NCBI GenBank assembly: GCA_031292355.1
Contig: JARLHI010000055.1
Span: 372,001 to 436,000, forward strand
Direction of reading: 5' to 3'
DNA: 64,000 nt
DNA from: Candidatus Obscuribacterales bacterium
Lineage (GTDB): Bacteria > Cyanobacteriota > Vampirovibrionia > Obscuribacterales > Obscuribacteraceae
Both the position numbers and the translations under genes were made by a program. Each line of letters opens with the position of its first letter. Position 1 is the first letter of the stretch. Below are positions 63,084 through 64,000 of this stretch, in pieces. The notes beneath the pieces are model-generated. The model saw only the letters and a list, made by a program, of their open reading frames with translations, ran no database searches and was not told the DNA's origin.

Positions 63084-63689
63084 TTAGCCCGAATGTTTCA
63101 ATTTTGCTCGCTCCACTGTAGGCTCGACCAAGCTATCACTATGCTTGCCAACACTCTCGCTATCTGCCTCGTGCTCGTGAAAGACACCAGGAGTGGTCTT
63201 TTTTAGTCGACAAATTTCGTTCAAACTATCTTTTGCAATCTGACAATGTGAGTCTACTTTCAATGCGCGTTCCAATATCGCCTCTGCACCTGAGTAGTCA
63301 TTCAATTTAGATAAAATGGACGCTAGTTGAATGTAGGCATCAACGAGCTTAGGCTCCAGCACAATTGCTCGTTTTTCTGCCTGAGCCGCCAATTCCAATT
63401 GTCCAAGGTGAAATTGCGCAACACCCAAATCGTAATAAGCAATGGCGCTGTCTTGGTCGAGCTTGAGGGCTTCCTGAAATTTCTCGACGGCGGCTTCCCA
63501 ATTACTTCTTTCAGCCTCCAATTCGCCACCACGTAAGAACATCTTAGCGGCGCCGGATTTGTCCATCGAGGGCTTCGACACAGGTGCGTCAGAGTCAGCT
63601 GCATCGGCCACATTCGTGCCGCCACCAGCTATAAGCGCGGCCGTCAAACAAATTAAAGACTCACGCAACTTAAACTTGAAAAAATGCAT
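63084..63689 (-). CDS. Exported TPR protein
   Basis: 201 residues from ATG 63689. The signal peptide is LICLTAALIAGGGTNVADA, cut before AD. Three TPR units follow at about 50-150 (NWEAAVEKFQEALKLDQDSAIAYYDLG, YIQLASILSKLNDYSGAEAI). The C-terminal 50 residues are polar. It lies about 55 bp upstream of the larger TPR gene on the same strand, so the two may form an operon or at least act together in the envelope. Confidence 0.75.
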   Translation of the reverse strand: MHFFKFKLRESLICLTAALIAGGGTNVADAADSDAPVSKPSMDKSGAAKMFLRGGELEAERSNWEAAVEKFQEALKLDQDSAIAYYDLGVAQFHLGQLELAAQAEKRAIVLEPKLVDAYIQLASILSKLNDYSGAEAILERALKVDSHCQIAKDSLNEICRLKKTTPGVFHEHEADSESVGKHSDSLVEPTVERAKLKHSG

Positions 63690-63777
63690 CGTAAATACCA
63701 GGGTCAATCTCTAAAGGACTCAAAAGGTCGTATTATCAAAGAGAGATAATTATCCAATATTGACAATAGTAGCGATT

Positions 63778-64000
63778 GTGACAAAACGAACGGCGCTTGC
63801 CATCATTGCAATTTTAATAACTCCTGGATGCGCATCTGGCCAACAGACTCAGTTCCAGCGCATTCGTAATTTTGATCCCGTAACCGGTGGCTACACAACT
63901 CCAGGAAGCGCGGCTTCCTCTCGCTATGCTCCGGCCATTCAGCAACTTCCTGCGACTCGGGGAGCTGCATCGGTGTCGGGAGCAACAACAACGACGACGA
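63778..64000 (+). CDS. Putative lipoprotein, 5' part, runs off the window
   Basis: The gene starts at GTG 63778 and continues past the end. Its first residues, MTKRTALAIIAILITPGCAS, form a lipoprotein signal with Cys as the likely lipid site. The mature part begins GQQTQFQRIRNFDPVTGGYT and is Ser/Ala/Thr-rich. It is divergent from the TPR gene at 63689, with a shared 88-bp control region. Family cannot be told. Confidence 0.5.
   Translation, partial: MTKRTALAIIAILITPGCASGQQTQFQRIRNFDPVTGGYTTPGSAASSRYAPAIQQLPATRGAASVSGATTTTT

Overview
The window is chromosomal DNA of moderate GC from a free-living bacterium. The ClpC-type Hsp100, class I dihydroorotase, very large FHA and annexin-like repeat proteins, many TPR proteins with signal peptides and heavy RHS/YD-repeat content resemble non-photosynthetic Cyanobacteriota (Melainabacteria/Vampirovibrionia, Obscuribacter-like). 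That placement is inference from gene style; no rRNA or other phylogenetic marker was analysed. No tRNA or rRNA gene was seen.

Layout. 1-8 kb: end of a GNAT acetyltransferase, a two-gene polysaccharide ABC exporter, a TonB-C-like membrane protein, an S41 protease-like protein, a Tiki/ChaN-like protein and two small exported proteins. 8.0-9.5 kb: gene-poor DNA with fragments and one long stem structure. 9.5-11 kb: a three-gene operon ending in an S1-domain protein. 11-26 kb: an accessory region. It has two tandem paralogues, each behind a near-identical folded leader that ends in a terminator-like hairpin. A giant RHS gene follows, cut cleanly by an IS66 element (8-bp target duplication; the reading frame is restored if the element is removed). 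Then come a kelch-like membrane protein, an orphan RHS toxin tip with an Imm26-type immunity gene, an RHS remnant and a dead tyrosine recombinase.

26-32 kb: a defence-like island. It holds a lone PD-(D/E)XK-like protein, a shikimate-kinase-like P-loop protein, an XRE/ImmA pair with two small proteins and three matching 21-bp inverted-repeat operators, and a Schlafen-type AlbA_2 ATP-binding protein. Short imperfect direct repeats lie at 26.15 and 30.36 kb.

32-64 kb: mostly conserved core genes (dnaK, pyrB-pyrC, clpC, topA, tsaE). Among them are large lineage-specific proteins: a 678-aa protein with a NADAR-like domain, a 2871-aa protein with four FHA domains plus a papain-like and a phosphoribosyltransferase-like region, and a 702-aa protein. 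TPR and lipoprotein genes close the window. Several core-region genes have a -10 box so close to the start codon that leaderless transcripts are likely.
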